Positions 42,397 through 51,731 of a stretch of DNA of 64,000 nucleotides are shown here, piece after piece (within the stretch, counting starts at the first letter, position 1; the number at the start of each line of letters is the position of its first letter). Location: positions 7,464 to 71,463 of the forward strand of contig CAYWVR010000017.1 of assembly GCA_964461715.1 (NCBI GenBank). Direction: 5' to 3'. The position numbers and the translations under genes were made by a program. The stretch comes from CAYWVR01 sp964461715. GTDB lineage: Bacteria > Planctomycetota > Phycisphaerae > FEN-1346. The notes beneath the pieces are model-generated. The model was not told the DNA's origin, ran no database searches, and worked only from the letters and a program-made list of their open reading frames with translations.

Positions 42397-43686
42397 CTAC
42401 GCGTGAAGCGGCCATCCCCCCGGCACGCTGAGCGCCCCGCAGCAGCAGAACATGGCGTCCCGTTTCATCGCGAGCTTCGGCTCTAGCCGGTCCCACAGCC
42501 GCGGGTCCTCCGTACAGAGGGCCACGGGCACGTCCGGAGCAATCCGCCGGACCTCCTCGATGTAATAATCGTAGATCTCGGCCCGCACGTCGACGGGGAA
42601 GGGGGCGATGTGCTCGCCCCGGAGGGCGTCGGCTTCTTCCCGCATCCGCTCGATGAACGCGGGGTCCATGGCGCGGACGTCGAAGATCCGCTCGAACTCC
42701 TCGGCGTCCATCATCGCGAGAACCCAGCACCGGAGCACCTCCGGGTGCACCCGTGCGAAGAGCCGCTCGAGCATCTCGGTCGTCTCGCGCCGCCAGTCGC
42801 GAATCGGGATGATCGGCGAGAATCCCGCCCGGACGACATACCCCGCGTCCCGGCAGAACCGCATCGCCTCGATCCGCGCCTCCAGCGGGGGCGAATCGCG
42901 CTCGATCGTGCGACACACGGTGTCCATCGAGAGCGTCCAGTTTGCGAGCGTGTGCGTGCGGTACGGCAGGTCCGCGAGGTACCGGACGTTGTCGCTCCGG
43001 GTATAGAGGAGGAGATACTTGTCCTCGGTTTCGTCGAACGCGCGGCCGAGGACCTCGCTCGCCCCGTACTCGGGCTCGAAGCACAGGATGTCCGAGTAGA
43101 GGTCGTAGCGGTAGAGCTTCTGCTCGGGCCGCTCGCGGAACATGCGGCGAAGGTCGTCGGCGAAGTCCTCGAGGTCGCACTGGATGTTGACGAGCCGCCC
43201 CTGGCCGCAGTAGTCGCACTTGTGGACGCAGCCGCCGAGGGTGTGGATGCCCCAGCCGCCCTGGCACACGAGGTGCGGGTCCGTGGGGCGATAGATGTCG
43301 CGGCGGCTATAGGCAAAGTCGCGGCCGACGCCGGCCATCACGCGCGCCAGGCGCCGGGCGAGCGGGTTCGCGTACGGGCCGGGTGGCTCGTCGCGGGCCG
43401 CTTCGTCCCAGACGAACGTGTTGAAGACGAGGACCGGGTCGTGGTCGACGCGGTGCTCGCCCTGTCGCACGCGGCCGTGGCCGCCCTGAAGGACGGCGTC
43501 GGTGGCGAGGTTGTCAGTGAGGCCGGCGGTCTCGACGATTGCGGGGAGGTCCTTCAGCGTGACGCGCGGCACGTCGCTCGAGGTCATGCCGAAGGGGTCG
43601 AGCATCCGCTCCATCCGCGCCGCGGCGCGGGGGTTCGCATCGACGCGGGGGTGGGCGAAGACGGCCTTTGGTTTGAGTTGGTACAT
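42397..43686 (-). CDS. Radical SAM protein, spore-photoproduct-lyase-like (429 aa)
   Basis: ATG 43686 starts two bases after the permease stop and has AAAGGAT upstream. The 429-aa protein contains GGCVHKCDYCGQG with C153, C157 and C160, the CX3CX2C cluster motif that binds the 4Fe-4S/SAM centre. The surrounding sequence (YTRSDNVRYLAD, TLSMDTVCRTIERDSPPLEARIEAM) resembles SplB-family proteins that repair spore photoproduct, and relatives of unknown function. The family is also found in non-sporulating bacteria. Its place as the last gene of a sugar ABC operon is odd and may point to a role unrelated to DNA repair. Substrate unknown. Confidence 0.8.
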   Translation of the reverse strand: MYQLKPKAVFAHPRVDANPRAAARMERMLDPFGMTSSDVPRVTLKDLPAIVETAGLTDNLATDAVLQGGHGRVRQGEHRVDHDPVLVFNTFVWDEAARDEPPGPYANPLARRLARVMAGVGRDFAYSRRDIYRPTDPHLVCQGGWGIHTLGGCVHKCDYCGQGRLVNIQCDLEDFADDLRRMFRERPEQKLYRYDLYSDILCFEPEYGASEVLGRAFDETEDKYLLLYTRSDNVRYLADLPYRTHTLANWTLSMDTVCRTIERDSPPLEARIEAMRFCRDAGYVVRAGFSPIIPIRDWRRETTEMLERLFARVHPEVLRCWVLAMMDAEEFERIFDVRAMDPAFIERMREEADALRGEHIAPFPVDVRAEIYDYYIEEVRRIAPDVPVALCTEDPRLWDRLEPKLAMKRDAMFCCCGALSVPGGWPLHA

Positions 43687-43688
43687 GA

Positions 43689-44507
43689 CTATCCTTTCAC
43701 CGCCCCCGCCGTCAGGCCGCTCATGAACTCGCGCTGGAGCACCAGGAAGAGCATCGCCACCGGGAGGATCGAAAGGAGCGTCCCGGCCATGAGGACCCCG
43801 TAGTCCTGGTGTTGGAGCCCCACGAGTTGATTTAGCGCAATGGGCAGCGTGAAGTGCCGCGCCGATTGGAGGATGATCTGCGGCCACAGGAACGAGTTCC
43901 ACGTCCCCATGAACGCCAGGAGGCAGAACGCCCCAATCATCGGACGCGAGATCGGTACCGCGACCCGCCAGTAGAGGCCGAACTCCGAGCACCCGTCGAT
44001 CCGTCCCGCCTGAAGGAGGTCGTCCGGGATCTGGAGCATCGACTGGCGAAAGAGGAACATCCCGAACACGCTCACCGCCCCCGGCACGATAAGCCCGGGG
44101 TACGTATCCGCCAGGTCCAGCCGGCAGATCAGCTCATAGAGCGGTGCCAGCATCACCTGGGCCGGGAGCATCATCGTCCCCAGCATCAGGAACATCACCG
44201 CCTTCTTCCCGCGAAACTCGTACCGGGCCAGGGCGAAGCCGCCCAGGCTCGCGAAGAACAGCTGCACCAGCACCGTCGTCCCCGTCACGAAGAAGCTGTT
44301 CATCATGTGCCGCAGGAACGGCATCTGGTCAAACAGGCTCCGGAAGTTCTCCAGCGACAGCCGCTCCGGCGGCGGGAAGAAGGTGTACTGGAAAAAGTCC
44401 TCCGGCCCCTTCAGGGCACAGGCCATCAGCCACACCAGCGGCACCAGCGTCAGGGTCCCCGCCACGACGAGGACGGTGTACAGCATGATCTGGCGGAGGG
44501 CTCTCAC
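43689..44507 (-). CDS. Carbohydrate ABC transporter permease (MalG-type)
   Basis: The inner-membrane protein of 272 aa has six hydrophobic segments and the EAA-type loop contacting the ATPase (LLQAGRIDGCSEFGLYWRVAVPISRPMIG). It starts at GTG 44507, overlapping the TGA of the other permease (GTGA), which is a sign of translational coupling. It carries a MalG/CUT1-type periplasmic P2 arrangement. No ATP-binding subunit is encoded in the window, so a shared MsmK/UgpC-like ATPase is expected elsewhere. Confidence 0.9.
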   Translation of the reverse strand: MRALRQIMLYTVLVVAGTLTLVPLVWLMACALKGPEDFFQYTFFPPPERLSLENFRSLFDQMPFLRHMMNSFFVTGTTVLVQLFFASLGGFALARYEFRGKKAVMFLMLGTMMLPAQVMLAPLYELICRLDLADTYPGLIVPGAVSVFGMFLFRQSMLQIPDDLLQAGRIDGCSEFGLYWRVAVPISRPMIGAFCLLAFMGTWNSFLWPQIILQSARHFTLPIALNQLVGLQHQDYGVLMAGTLLSILPVAMLFLVLQREFMSGLTAGAVKG

Positions 44508-45427
44508 TGGGCGACCCCCTTCCTGAGCGTTCCGCTCAGGTACATCTGGCCGAGGGAGAGCACCAGTACCCCGGCGGCCAGCGTCCAGCCGATCGCGCTG
44601 GCGTAGCCCAGGTCGCCGGTCACGAAGCCGTTCTGGTAGAGGTACATGACAATCGTCAGGCCCGCCCCCTCGGGCCCCGAGCCGCTACTGAGGAGCAGGT
44701 ACGCCAGCTCGAAGAGCTGGAACGACCCGATCACGCTCATGATGACCACGAACACGGCCACCGGCTTGATGCCGGGCAGCGTCACGTGGAGGAACTGCTG
44801 CCAGGCGTTCGCCCCGTCGATCCGGGCGGCCTCGTAGAGCGTCTCGTCCACGCCCTGAAGGGCCGCCAGGAAGTAGATCATGTTGTGGCCCGTGTAGAGC
44901 CAGAGGGCGGTCAGGACGAGGCAGGGCATGACCCAGCGGGGGTCGTTCAGCCACGTCCGGTCGAGCGGGGCGAGCTCGTTGCCGAGGAGGGCGTTCAGCC
45001 CTGCGTTCAGCAGCCCGAATCGCGGGGCGAACACCAGCCCGAAGAGGATCCCCACGAACACCATTCCCACCAGCCGCGGCGAGAAGAGGCACAGCCGGAA
45101 CGTGTTCCGAAGCCACAGCCCCTTGGCGTTGACGACTAAGGCCAGGCCGAGCGCCAGCGGCAACTGGATCGTCACCGACGCCGCCGCGAACGTCGCCGTG
45201 TTCGCCACCGCCTTGTGGAAGTCCGGGTCCGAGATAAGGAAGCGGAAGTTTGCCAGGCCCGCCCAGACCTGCGACGTCGGTCCGCTCGTGATGTAGAAGG
45301 AAAGGAGGACGCTCTTGGCGATCGGGTACACCCCGAACGCCAGGAACACCACCAGAAAGGGTGCCACGAAGAGGTAGGGCGCGTATCGATGCTGAAGGGC
45401 GAACCACTTGGTGGGGGCGTGGCTCAA
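44504..45427 (-). CDS. Carbohydrate ABC transporter permease (MalF-type)
   Basis: Six membrane segments and the ATPase contact loop (LYEAARIDGANAWQQFLHVTLPGIKPV) identify a CUT1 sugar permease. I take TTG 45427 as start because it overlaps the binding-protein stop (TTGA), like the GTGA junction downstream, and gives 307 aa, near the family length. A longer open frame to 45538 lies within the upstream gene. It pairs with the MalG-type subunit to form the membrane channel for an oligosaccharide. Confidence 0.88.
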   Translation of the reverse strand: MSHAPTKWFALQHRYAPYLFVAPFLVVFLAFGVYPIAKSVLLSFYITSGPTSQVWAGLANFRFLISDPDFHKAVANTATFAAASVTIQLPLALGLALVVNAKGLWLRNTFRLCLFSPRLVGMVFVGILFGLVFAPRFGLLNAGLNALLGNELAPLDRTWLNDPRWVMPCLVLTALWLYTGHNMIYFLAALQGVDETLYEAARIDGANAWQQFLHVTLPGIKPVAVFVVIMSVIGSFQLFELAYLLLSSGSGPEGAGLTIVMYLYQNGFVTGDLGYASAIGWTLAAGVLVLSLGQMYLSGTLRKGVAQ

Positions 45428-46926
45428 AACGGATTCCTCGTCATCTGGCGGCGGACCTCGTCGGCGGCCTGCTTCAGGCGGTCCCGCACGAACACCTCGA
45501 AGCCCGCCTCCCCGTTCTCGTCGTAGTACGTCACGCACGCGGCCACCACCTCGCCCAGCTTGCTCTTGGCGAGCTCAAGGAAGGGGCTGCCGTACTGCGG
45601 CGGGACCTGTTCGGCCAGGGCCAGGTACTCGGTCCCGATTTGCTGGCCCGACCAGAAGGGGCGCGGCTTGTGGAAGGCCGGGTGGGTCCAGGCGTCCTTG
45701 AAGGGCGGGATGATGTTGAGGACGCGGAATCGCGCGCCGAGGTCGTCCGGGTTCATGTACAGGTGCTGCCCCAGCGTCCAGGCCAGGTCCTTGTCGTCGC
45801 ACTTCTTCGTGATACCGAGCATCGTGCCGCCCCAGGTGCTCGTGCGCCGACCGCCCTTGCGATGGGCCGGGAGGGGCATGAGCTTCATTTTCCCGGCGAG
45901 CTGCGGAGCATTCTTCTCGACACCCGCGCTCTTCCAGTCGGGACAGATGAACGCCAGGGTGTAGCCGTCCTGGAGGGCCCGGATGAAGCTGGGCCCGAAC
46001 ATGCCCGGGTCCGCCGCGATCCGCGCCGGCCTCGCCACCAGCGGGCAGTACCACAAGAGCGTTCGGACGGCCAGTTCGTTGTCGAGGATCAGCTCCCCGT
46101 GTTCATCGAAGAACCCGGCCCGCATGCCTTCCTCGCCGTCCCGCTGGAAGAGCAGGACCTCGGCCGAGTGGGCTGCGCCCTTCGCGAGGTTCAACATGTA
46201 GCGGTCGCGGAGGTTGGTGACGCGGCGTCCCTCGCGGATGAAATCGTCCCACGTCTCGAGCTTCGCCGCGTCGATGCCCAGTTCCTCGAAGAGGTCGTTC
46301 CGGTACGCCAGCATCACCGGGTGGACGTCGTGCGGAAGGCCGAAGATGCGCCCGCGGTTCGTGTACGGGGCGAGGCGCGTTTGGACGATGCGGTCGATCA
46401 GGGGCCGGTTCTCCGGATTCGCCGGGTCCGGGGCCTTGAGGCGCGGCGTCAAGTCGACAAAGCCCACGTCCTCGACCGGCCCGCGGAAGAAGCTGCCCGC
46501 CCGGGTGATCTCGACCTCGACGACGTCGGGCACGTCGCGGTCCGCCCAGAACGCCGCCCGCAGCCGCCGCGTCACGGCGTCGGCATGGACGAGCTGGATG
46601 TCGATGGGGTGCTCGGGGTGCTTGGCGAGCCACGAGGGCATCGCCTCGCGGTAGGCGTCGGCGTGGACGTTCGCAAAGGTCCACACCTCGAGCGACGCGT
46701 CCGTCTCCCCCGGCGGGGCGATGAGGTGGGCGGCCAGCAGGTAGACGCCTGAGATGACCGTCAGGCAAAGGATGATGAACGGTGCCAGGCCGAAGGGAAA
46801 CAGGTCCACCGCCATGCCCCAGCGAGGCGGTTTCTCAGGCGGCACCTTGCCCGGGACGACCGGTACCGCGCGGTCCGGCCGCGCGACCTCCTTGCGTCCC
46901 GCGGGATGAGGCGGCAGGGCCGTCAT
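45424..46926 (-). CDS. Membrane-anchored ABC sugar-binding protein (500 aa)
   Basis: The protein has the extracellular solute-binding (type 1) pattern: LEVWTFANVHADAYREAM, FGLPHDVHPVMLAYRNDLFEELGID and FICPDWKSAGVEKNA, ending with the helical RDRLKQAADEVRRQM. It differs from normal binding proteins by lacking a cleavable signal. A Pro/Lys-rich cytoplasmic segment of about 40 residues is followed by one transmembrane helix (APFIILCLTVISGVYLLAA). It would stay tethered to the inner membrane beside the permeases. The ATG at 46926 has a poor ribosome site; a second ATG lies 37 codons in. The stop overlaps the MalF-type start. Confidence 0.85.
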   Translation of the reverse strand: MTALPPHPAGRKEVARPDRAVPVVPGKVPPEKPPRWGMAVDLFPFGLAPFIILCLTVISGVYLLAAHLIAPPGETDASLEVWTFANVHADAYREAMPSWLAKHPEHPIDIQLVHADAVTRRLRAAFWADRDVPDVVEVEITRAGSFFRGPVEDVGFVDLTPRLKAPDPANPENRPLIDRIVQTRLAPYTNRGRIFGLPHDVHPVMLAYRNDLFEELGIDAAKLETWDDFIREGRRVTNLRDRYMLNLAKGAAHSAEVLLFQRDGEEGMRAGFFDEHGELILDNELAVRTLLWYCPLVARPARIAADPGMFGPSFIRALQDGYTLAFICPDWKSAGVEKNAPQLAGKMKLMPLPAHRKGGRRTSTWGGTMLGITKKCDDKDLAWTLGQHLYMNPDDLGARFRVLNIIPPFKDAWTHPAFHKPRPFWSGQQIGTEYLALAEQVPPQYGSPFLELAKSKLGEVVAACVTYYDENGEAGFEVFVRDRLKQAADEVRRQMTRNPF

Positions 46927-46959
46927 GGGGGCCCACTTTGCCGCCCGCCGACGCCCTTG

Positions 46960-47202
46960 TCAAGGCCGCCGCTCGGGGGCCGGGCGCGTGTCCATCGTCC
47001 ACCAGGGGACGAGGGTCGGGTCGTAGGCGTCGGACGCGGCGGTGACGTTGGCGAGCTCCCGGCGGGCGTCGAAACGCTCGAGGACCAGCCGCTCCGAGGC
47101 CGCGAGCTCTGTCTCGGCGGGTAGGGCATAGCGCCTTGCGATCTCGGCCGCCGCCGGCACCGCCAACATGAGGCCCAAGACGAGTGTCCGAGCAAAGCGC
47201 AT
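46960..47202 (-). CDS. Small secreted protein (80 aa), first gene of the ABC operon
   Basis: ATG 47202 follows GGGAG by six bases. A signal peptide (MRFARTLVLGLMLAVPAAAE) is followed by 60 charged residues with no Cys, including LVLERFDARRELANVT, PTLVPWWTMDTRP. It ends 33 bases before the binding-protein start, so it is probably co-transcribed with the importer. I do not recognise it. The mature protein could be a periplasmic accessory factor or a small lyase-associated peptide. The 150-bp divergent gap upstream contains TTGACG without a good -10. Confidence 0.6.
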   Translation of the reverse strand: MRFARTLVLGLMLAVPAAAEIARRYALPAETELAASERLVLERFDARRELANVTAASDAYDPTLVPWWTMDTRPAPERRP

Positions 47203-47352
47203 GGCGTCTCCCGCTCTCCCTCCGTGTCCGTGTGAGCCGTGTTGACGCCGTCTTGTACCGGTTCCATGTCGCGCCCGTCCGGACGAAGCGGTGGAACCGC
47301 CCTTGCGCGAACCGCGTCTCTAAGAAGGAGAGACCCAGCCAAGGAGCCGGCC

Positions 47353-50300
47353 ATGAAACCGTCCGCCTTCGCTTTGTTTGCCGTTCTCGTCCTCGCGACC
47401 GTCTGTGGGGCCGTCGAGACGACGCCCGTCGATCCCTTCCAGAACCTGACGAAGGACGTGACGCAGGGGGCCCTGCGCGCCAAGAAGGCCGACGGCGGGA
47501 TCGTCGAGTGTCCCCTCGATCGCACCGACGTCGAGGCCGAGATCAGTGGCTTCATCGCTCGCGCTAAGGTCGCCCAGACCTTCCGCAATCCCCTCGACGA
47601 AACGATCGAGGCGGTCTACGTCTTCCCCCTCCCGCACCAGGCCGCCGTCGACGACATGACCATGGTCATCGGTGAGCGGCGGATCGTCGGGGTGATCAAA
47701 CGCCGGGCCGAAGCCCGCGAGATCTACGAGGAGGCCGTGGCCCGCGGGGCGACGGCGGCGCTGCTGGAGCAGGAGCGGCCGAACATCTTCACTCAGTCGG
47801 TCGGCAACATCAAGCCCGGCCAGACGGTGCGCATCGAGATTTCCTACGTCGACGTCCTCGAGTACGACCTCGGCGTCTACAGCTTTCATTTCCCCATGGT
47901 CGTGGGCCCGCGCTACATCCCGGGCACGCCCAAGCCCAGCTCCAAGCCCCGGGCCTCCAAGCCCCGGGCCTCCAAGCCTACGGATTCCGATGGGCCGGTC
48001 ACGCACCCCGTTCCCGACACCGACCGCGTCCCCGACGCCTCCCGCATCACGCCGCCCGTCCTGAAACCCGGCTGGCGGACCGGCCACGACATCCGCCTCT
48101 CGGTCTACCTCGACGCGGGGGTGCCGATCCAGGACATCGAGTCGCCGAACCACGAGACGACGATGACCCGGGACGGCCCCAGCCGCACGAGCGTTGAGAT
48201 CAAAGCCTCCGACTCCATCCCCAACAAGGACTTCGTTTTGAGGTACGGCGTCGTGGGCGCCAAGCCCGAGATGGCCGTCCTCACCCACACCGATCGCGGC
48301 GGCCAGGGCTACTTCCTCCTCATGGTCCAGCCGAAGGAGGACGAGCGCCTCCGGTCCAACCCGCCGCGCGAGCTTTCCTTTCTCATCGACGTCTCCGGCT
48401 CGATGTCCGGCAGTCCCACCGCCAAGGTCATCGAGACGATGAAGGGGATGCTGAAGCTGGCCCGGCCCGAGGACACGGTCCAGGTCGTCACCTTCGCATC
48501 CTGGGCCCGGAAGCTCTTCCCCGGGGCCGTGCCTTGCACGGCCGAGAACATCCAGAAGGCCCTCAACTTCACCGAGGGCCTCAAGGGCAGCGGCGGGACG
48601 GAGATGCTGAAGGGCGTTCGTATGGCGATCTCCGAGCCCCTCGACGCCAAGCGCGTCCGCACCATCGTCATGCTCACGGACGGCTTCATCGGCAACGAAG
48701 CCGAGATCATCGAGGAGGTGGGCACGAAGTGCGGCGACCAGATCCGCTTCTGGGTCCTCGGCATCGGGAACTCTGTCAATCGCATGCTCGTCGACGGCGT
48801 CGCGAAGCAGGGGGGCGGCATGGGCAAGGTCCTGGGCCTGAATGAGGACCCGAAGCCCCTGGTGCAGGAGATCATGTTCCGCATCCAGCGGGCCCAGCTC
48901 GCCCACGTCCACATCGACTGGGGCGCCCTTCGCGTCTACGAGACGTACCCGGCCCGTATCCCCGAGCTCTGGGCCGGGCGGCCCATCGTCCTCTTCGGCA
49001 TGTACGACCCGGCCGTCCCCGCCGGGACGATCCACGTTCGCGGGCGCATCGAGGGCGAGCCCGCGAGCTGGCCCCTCCAGGTCCGTCTGCCGCGGTCCGA
49101 GCCGAAGCACGACGTCCTCGCGAAGGTCTGGGCCCGGAGGAAGATCGAGGACCTGATGCATCAGGCGTACTACGGCGACTCGCCCGCCGTGGAGGAGGCT
49201 GTGACGAGCCTCGCCCTCGAGTACCGCCTGATGAGCCCGTACACGAGCTTCGTGGCGGTTGACCCGAGTGAGCTCGGCCGCCTGGCCCGGTCCGCCCAGC
49301 CGCCGCGCCGGATGCTCGTACCCGTGCCGATTCCCGAGGGGACGCGGTTCGAGGGGTTCTTCGACGAGCGGAGGGCGAAGGATGCCGACCTGGAATTCAC
49401 CTTCGGCCTGCCGGCGTCGACCGCGTCCGCGGCACCCTGGAGTACGCGAAATCGCCGTCCGATCCTTGCACTACCACCCGTGGAGGCACCTCCATCTGGC
49501 CGCGCCATGGACCCGGCGGCGGGACGGATGGGGGCCCGGTACCGCGGCTACATGCCCGCGCGGCAGCTGGCGCTGGCCCGCAGCAACCGGCACGGCTGGG
49601 GCTACGGAGTGGGCGGCGGGGATGCGGTCAAGGGTCCGGCTGTCGCCGACGAGTCGCTGTTCGCGGGCCGGCGGCTGGAAGGAGACGTGGCCTTCGACGC
49701 CGACTGGTCCCTCACCCGGCGGGCGATCCGCGAGGTGCATGCCGAAACCAAGAAGGCCGCCACGAAGGCCTTCCAGCAAGCCGCCGCCCTCGCCGAGGAC
49801 GGGAAGCGGCTCGAAGCCCGGGCCCTTTACGCCTACGTCTATCTCCTCGAGGCCGCCCGGATGCAAATGGGGCTCTCCTCCGGCGACACCGCCGTCGACG
49901 CTCTCGAAGCCATCGAGATGATCGATGCGAAGCTCCGGGAATCCTGGACCGACGAGGCCCCGGCCCTCGATAAACGACTTGACCTGGTGATCCGTGACGC
50001 CTCGTTGGCAGACGCGCTCCAGCGCGTCGCCAAGGCCGCCGGTCTCGACCTCGATGTGGCCGAGGGATGTCTCGACGATGTCGCCGACATGGCGCGAGTC
50101 GAGGCGGTCCGCGTCACGTACCTCGATCTCCGGGGGGCCACCGCCACACAGGCCCTCGACTGGCTTCTTCTGCCGGAGCGGCTCCAGTGGCGGATGGGGG
50201 ACCGGCGGGTGCGCGTGACCTCGGCCCGGCGGGCGCCCGTACCGGCCCCGTGGGTCTACGACGTCTCGCTGATGGCCCTGCCGAGCGCCGAGGAGCTGGC

Positions 50301-51291
50301 GAAGGTCGAAGACTGGCAGAAACGCGTCGAGGCCGCCCGGAAGGAGGCGGATGCGTTCCTCGATGCGATCCGGAAGCACCTCGACGCCGACGACGACCAG
50401 GTTCTGTGGTACGCCCCCGGCCAGCTTCTCGTCTTCGGCGATGCCGCGAGGCACTCCCGCGCCGTGTCCCTCTTCGAGATGCTACGCGACCCGAAGTCCG
50501 AGCCGCCTGAGGTCGTGGCGTCGCTCCACGAGACGACGAGCCAACGCTATGCCGAGAGGTCCGACGACGCGGCGAAGCTCCAGAGGGCCGCCGACCGGTA
50601 CCGCATGATGGCCGCTCTGGGCGGGGCGTCTTGGCAGCTTCTGGCGGAAGCCGCCGCCGGAAAGCTCGACCTCGAGGCTCTGACCGAGCTACAGGTGGCG
50701 TGGGCTTCGTCGGAACTCGATCACCTCCTGGCCGCCAAGCCTGACGAGGGCGGGGAGAAGGCGCAGGGCGGCGTCGAAGCCATGGTCGCCGGCGTCGCGA
50801 TGCGATCGCTCTGGGCGATCTCCGAGGCGTCCAAGTCGCTCCCGAAGGAGAAGGAGCTCTCGGCCCTGGTCGAGACCGCTCGGAAGGCCTCGGAAGAGAT
50901 GGTCAATGGGGGGGTCCTCCGCCGGGCTGAGAGGTCGCCCGACGATCTGGGCATCTATCTCGCGGCCCTGTACGCCCATCTCGCCGGGCACGACGTGACC
51001 CCTCCCACCGAGGGCGACGCGCCGCTCCGGGTCATCGCGGCCGCGCTCCTGGCCGCGCCGGAAAAGATCGATCGCGAGGCGCTCGGGAAAGTCGTATCCG
51101 AGGATCTCCGGGGTCCGGACGCCGTGGTCCTCGCGGCCCTGGCCTGTCGGCGGGCAAGCGGCGAGGTGTGGGACGCGTTCCGCGCCGAGCAACGGACGCT
51201 TCTCGGCCGCCAACCGCTCCCGGGGAGCGTGGTGGTGTTCGTCCATCGTCTGGGCCGACCATCGCCCGTGCTGGCGTCGGCCGCCCCGTAG
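47353..51291 (+). CDS. Very large secreted VIT-VWA protein with STN-like domain (1,312 aa)
   Basis: ATG 47353 is six bases after AAGGAG and begins a signal peptide ending ATVCGAVE. A VIT domain spans about 50-200 (RAKVAQTFRNPLDETIEAVY, FTQSVGNIKPGQTVRIEISY). A Ser/Lys/Pro repeat linker lies near 197-215. The VWA domain has an intact MIDAS (DVSGSM near 346, SGGTEMLKG, TIVMLTDGF). A Gly/Arg/Pro-rich region follows, and a helical stretch is found near 790-870. Near 870-960 lies a segment like the secretin/TonB STN domain (RLDLVIRDASLADALQRVAKAAGLDLDV, ATATQALDWLLLPERLQWR). The last 330 residues are helical. It is related in layout to the 763-aa VIT-VWA protein at 22.5 kb but is not in its cluster. 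Confidence 0.85.
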   Translation: MKPSAFALFAVLVLATVCGAVETTPVDPFQNLTKDVTQGALRAKKADGGIVECPLDRTDVEAEISGFIARAKVAQTFRNPLDETIEAVYVFPLPHQAAVDDMTMVIGERRIVGVIKRRAEAREIYEEAVARGATAALLEQERPNIFTQSVGNIKPGQTVRIEISYVDVLEYDLGVYSFHFPMVVGPRYIPGTPKPSSKPRASKPRASKPTDSDGPVTHPVPDTDRVPDASRITPPVLKPGWRTGHDIRLSVYLDAGVPIQDIESPNHETTMTRDGPSRTSVEIKASDSIPNKDFVLRYGVVGAKPEMAVLTHTDRGGQGYFLLMVQPKEDERLRSNPPRELSFLIDVSGSMSGSPTAKVIETMKGMLKLARPEDTVQVVTFASWARKLFPGAVPCTAENIQKALNFTEGLKGSGGTEMLKGVRMAISEPLDAKRVRTIVMLTDGFIGNEAEIIEEVGTKCGDQIRFWVLGIGNSVNRMLVDGVAKQGGGMGKVLGLNEDPKPLVQEIMFRIQRAQLAHVHIDWGALRVYETYPARIPELWAGRPIVLFGMYDPAVPAGTIHVRGRIEGEPASWPLQVRLPRSEPKHDVLAKVWARRKIEDLMHQAYYGDSPAVEEAVTSLALEYRLMSPYTSFVAVDPSELGRLARSAQPPRRMLVPVPIPEGTRFEGFFDERRAKDADLEFTFGLPASTASAAPWSTRNRRPILALPPVEAPPSGRAMDPAAGRMGARYRGYMPARQLALARSNRHGWGYGVGGGDAVKGPAVADESLFAGRRLEGDVAFDADWSLTRRAIREVHAETKKAATKAFQQAAALAEDGKRLEARALYAYVYLLEAARMQMGLSSGDTAVDALEAIEMIDAKLRESWTDEAPALDKRLDLVIRDASLADALQRVAKAAGLDLDVAEGCLDDVADMARVEAVRVTYLDLRGATATQALDWLLLPERLQWRMGDRRVRVTSARRAPVPAPWVYDVSLMALPSAEELAKVEDWQKRVEAARKEADAFLDAIRKHLDADDDQVLWYAPGQLLVFGDAARHSRAVSLFEMLRDPKSEPPEVVASLHETTSQRYAERSDDAAKLQRAADRYRMMAALGGASWQLLAEAAAGKLDLEALTELQVAWASSELDHLLAAKPDEGGEKAQGGVEAMVAGVAMRSLWAISEASKSLPKEKELSALVETARKASEEMVNGGVLRRAERSPDDLGIYLAALYAHLAGHDVTPPTEGDAPLRVIAAALLAAPEKIDREALGKVVSEDLRGPDAVVLAALACRRASGEVWDAFRAEQRTLLGRQPLPGSVVVFVHRLGRPSPVLASAAP
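47941..47979 (+). repeat. 15-bp in-frame tandem repeat
   Basis: TCCAAGCCCCGGGCC occurs at 47941-47955 and 47956-47970 and begins again at 47971. It encodes the SKPRA linker repeat between the VIT and VWA domains. It may vary in copy number by slippage. Confidence 0.7.
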
Positions 51292-51416
51292 GGGACTGTG
51301 CCGCATCCCTTTCCCATCGTGGGCGTCCGGTCTTGTGCATGGGGCCGGGCGCCCCGCGTTTTCTACGGCCGGGCGGGACCCCGGGATGGTTCAATCTCGG
51401 GGTCCGAGGAACCGCC

Positions 51417-51731
51417 ATGAGTCCGCCCAGACGACGCGCCATCATCATCCACCCGTCGGACAACGTCGCGACGGCCCTGGCGGAGATCCCAGCCGGCCGG
51501 CGCGTGACGCTCGTGGCGGGTGGGGCCCAGAGCGAGCTCAAAGCTTTCGAGACCGTCCCGCTGGGCCACAAGCTGGCCCTCAAGGACATTGCCCCGGGCG
51601 AGCCCATCGTCAAGTACGGCGAGACCGTCGGTCGGGCCACCCGGGCCATCGCCCCGGGGGGCCACGTCCACGTTCAGAACGTCGAGAGCGAGCGCGGCCG
51701 GGGCGACCGGGCGACGGGGGAGGGCGCCTGA
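51417..51731 (+). CDS. UxaA-family dehydratase small subunit (SAF domain, 104 aa)
   Basis: ATG 51417 follows GAGGA by six bases. The 104-aa protein matches the SAF domain at the N-terminus of altronate dehydratase UxaA (RRAIIIHPSDNVATALAEI, GHKLALKDIAPGEPIVKYGETVGRAT, GGHVHVQNVES). In many bacteria this domain is a separate subunit paired with the catalytic one. Its stop overlaps the next start (TGATG), so both are made together. The 125-bp gap upstream has no clear promoter. Confidence 0.88.
   Translation: MSPPRRRAIIIHPSDNVATALAEIPAGRRVTLVAGGAQSELKAFETVPLGHKLALKDIAPGEPIVKYGETVGRATRAIAPGGHVHVQNVESERGRGDRATGEGA

Noticed and set aside
47225..47352. Promoter TTGACG near 47,258
   Set aside because: No acceptable -10 lies 16-18 bases downstream, so I do not call it.
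47941..47979. Tandem repeat as a separate mobile or regulatory element
   Set aside because: It is in-frame and only encodes the Ser-Lys-Pro linker of the VIT-VWA protein.
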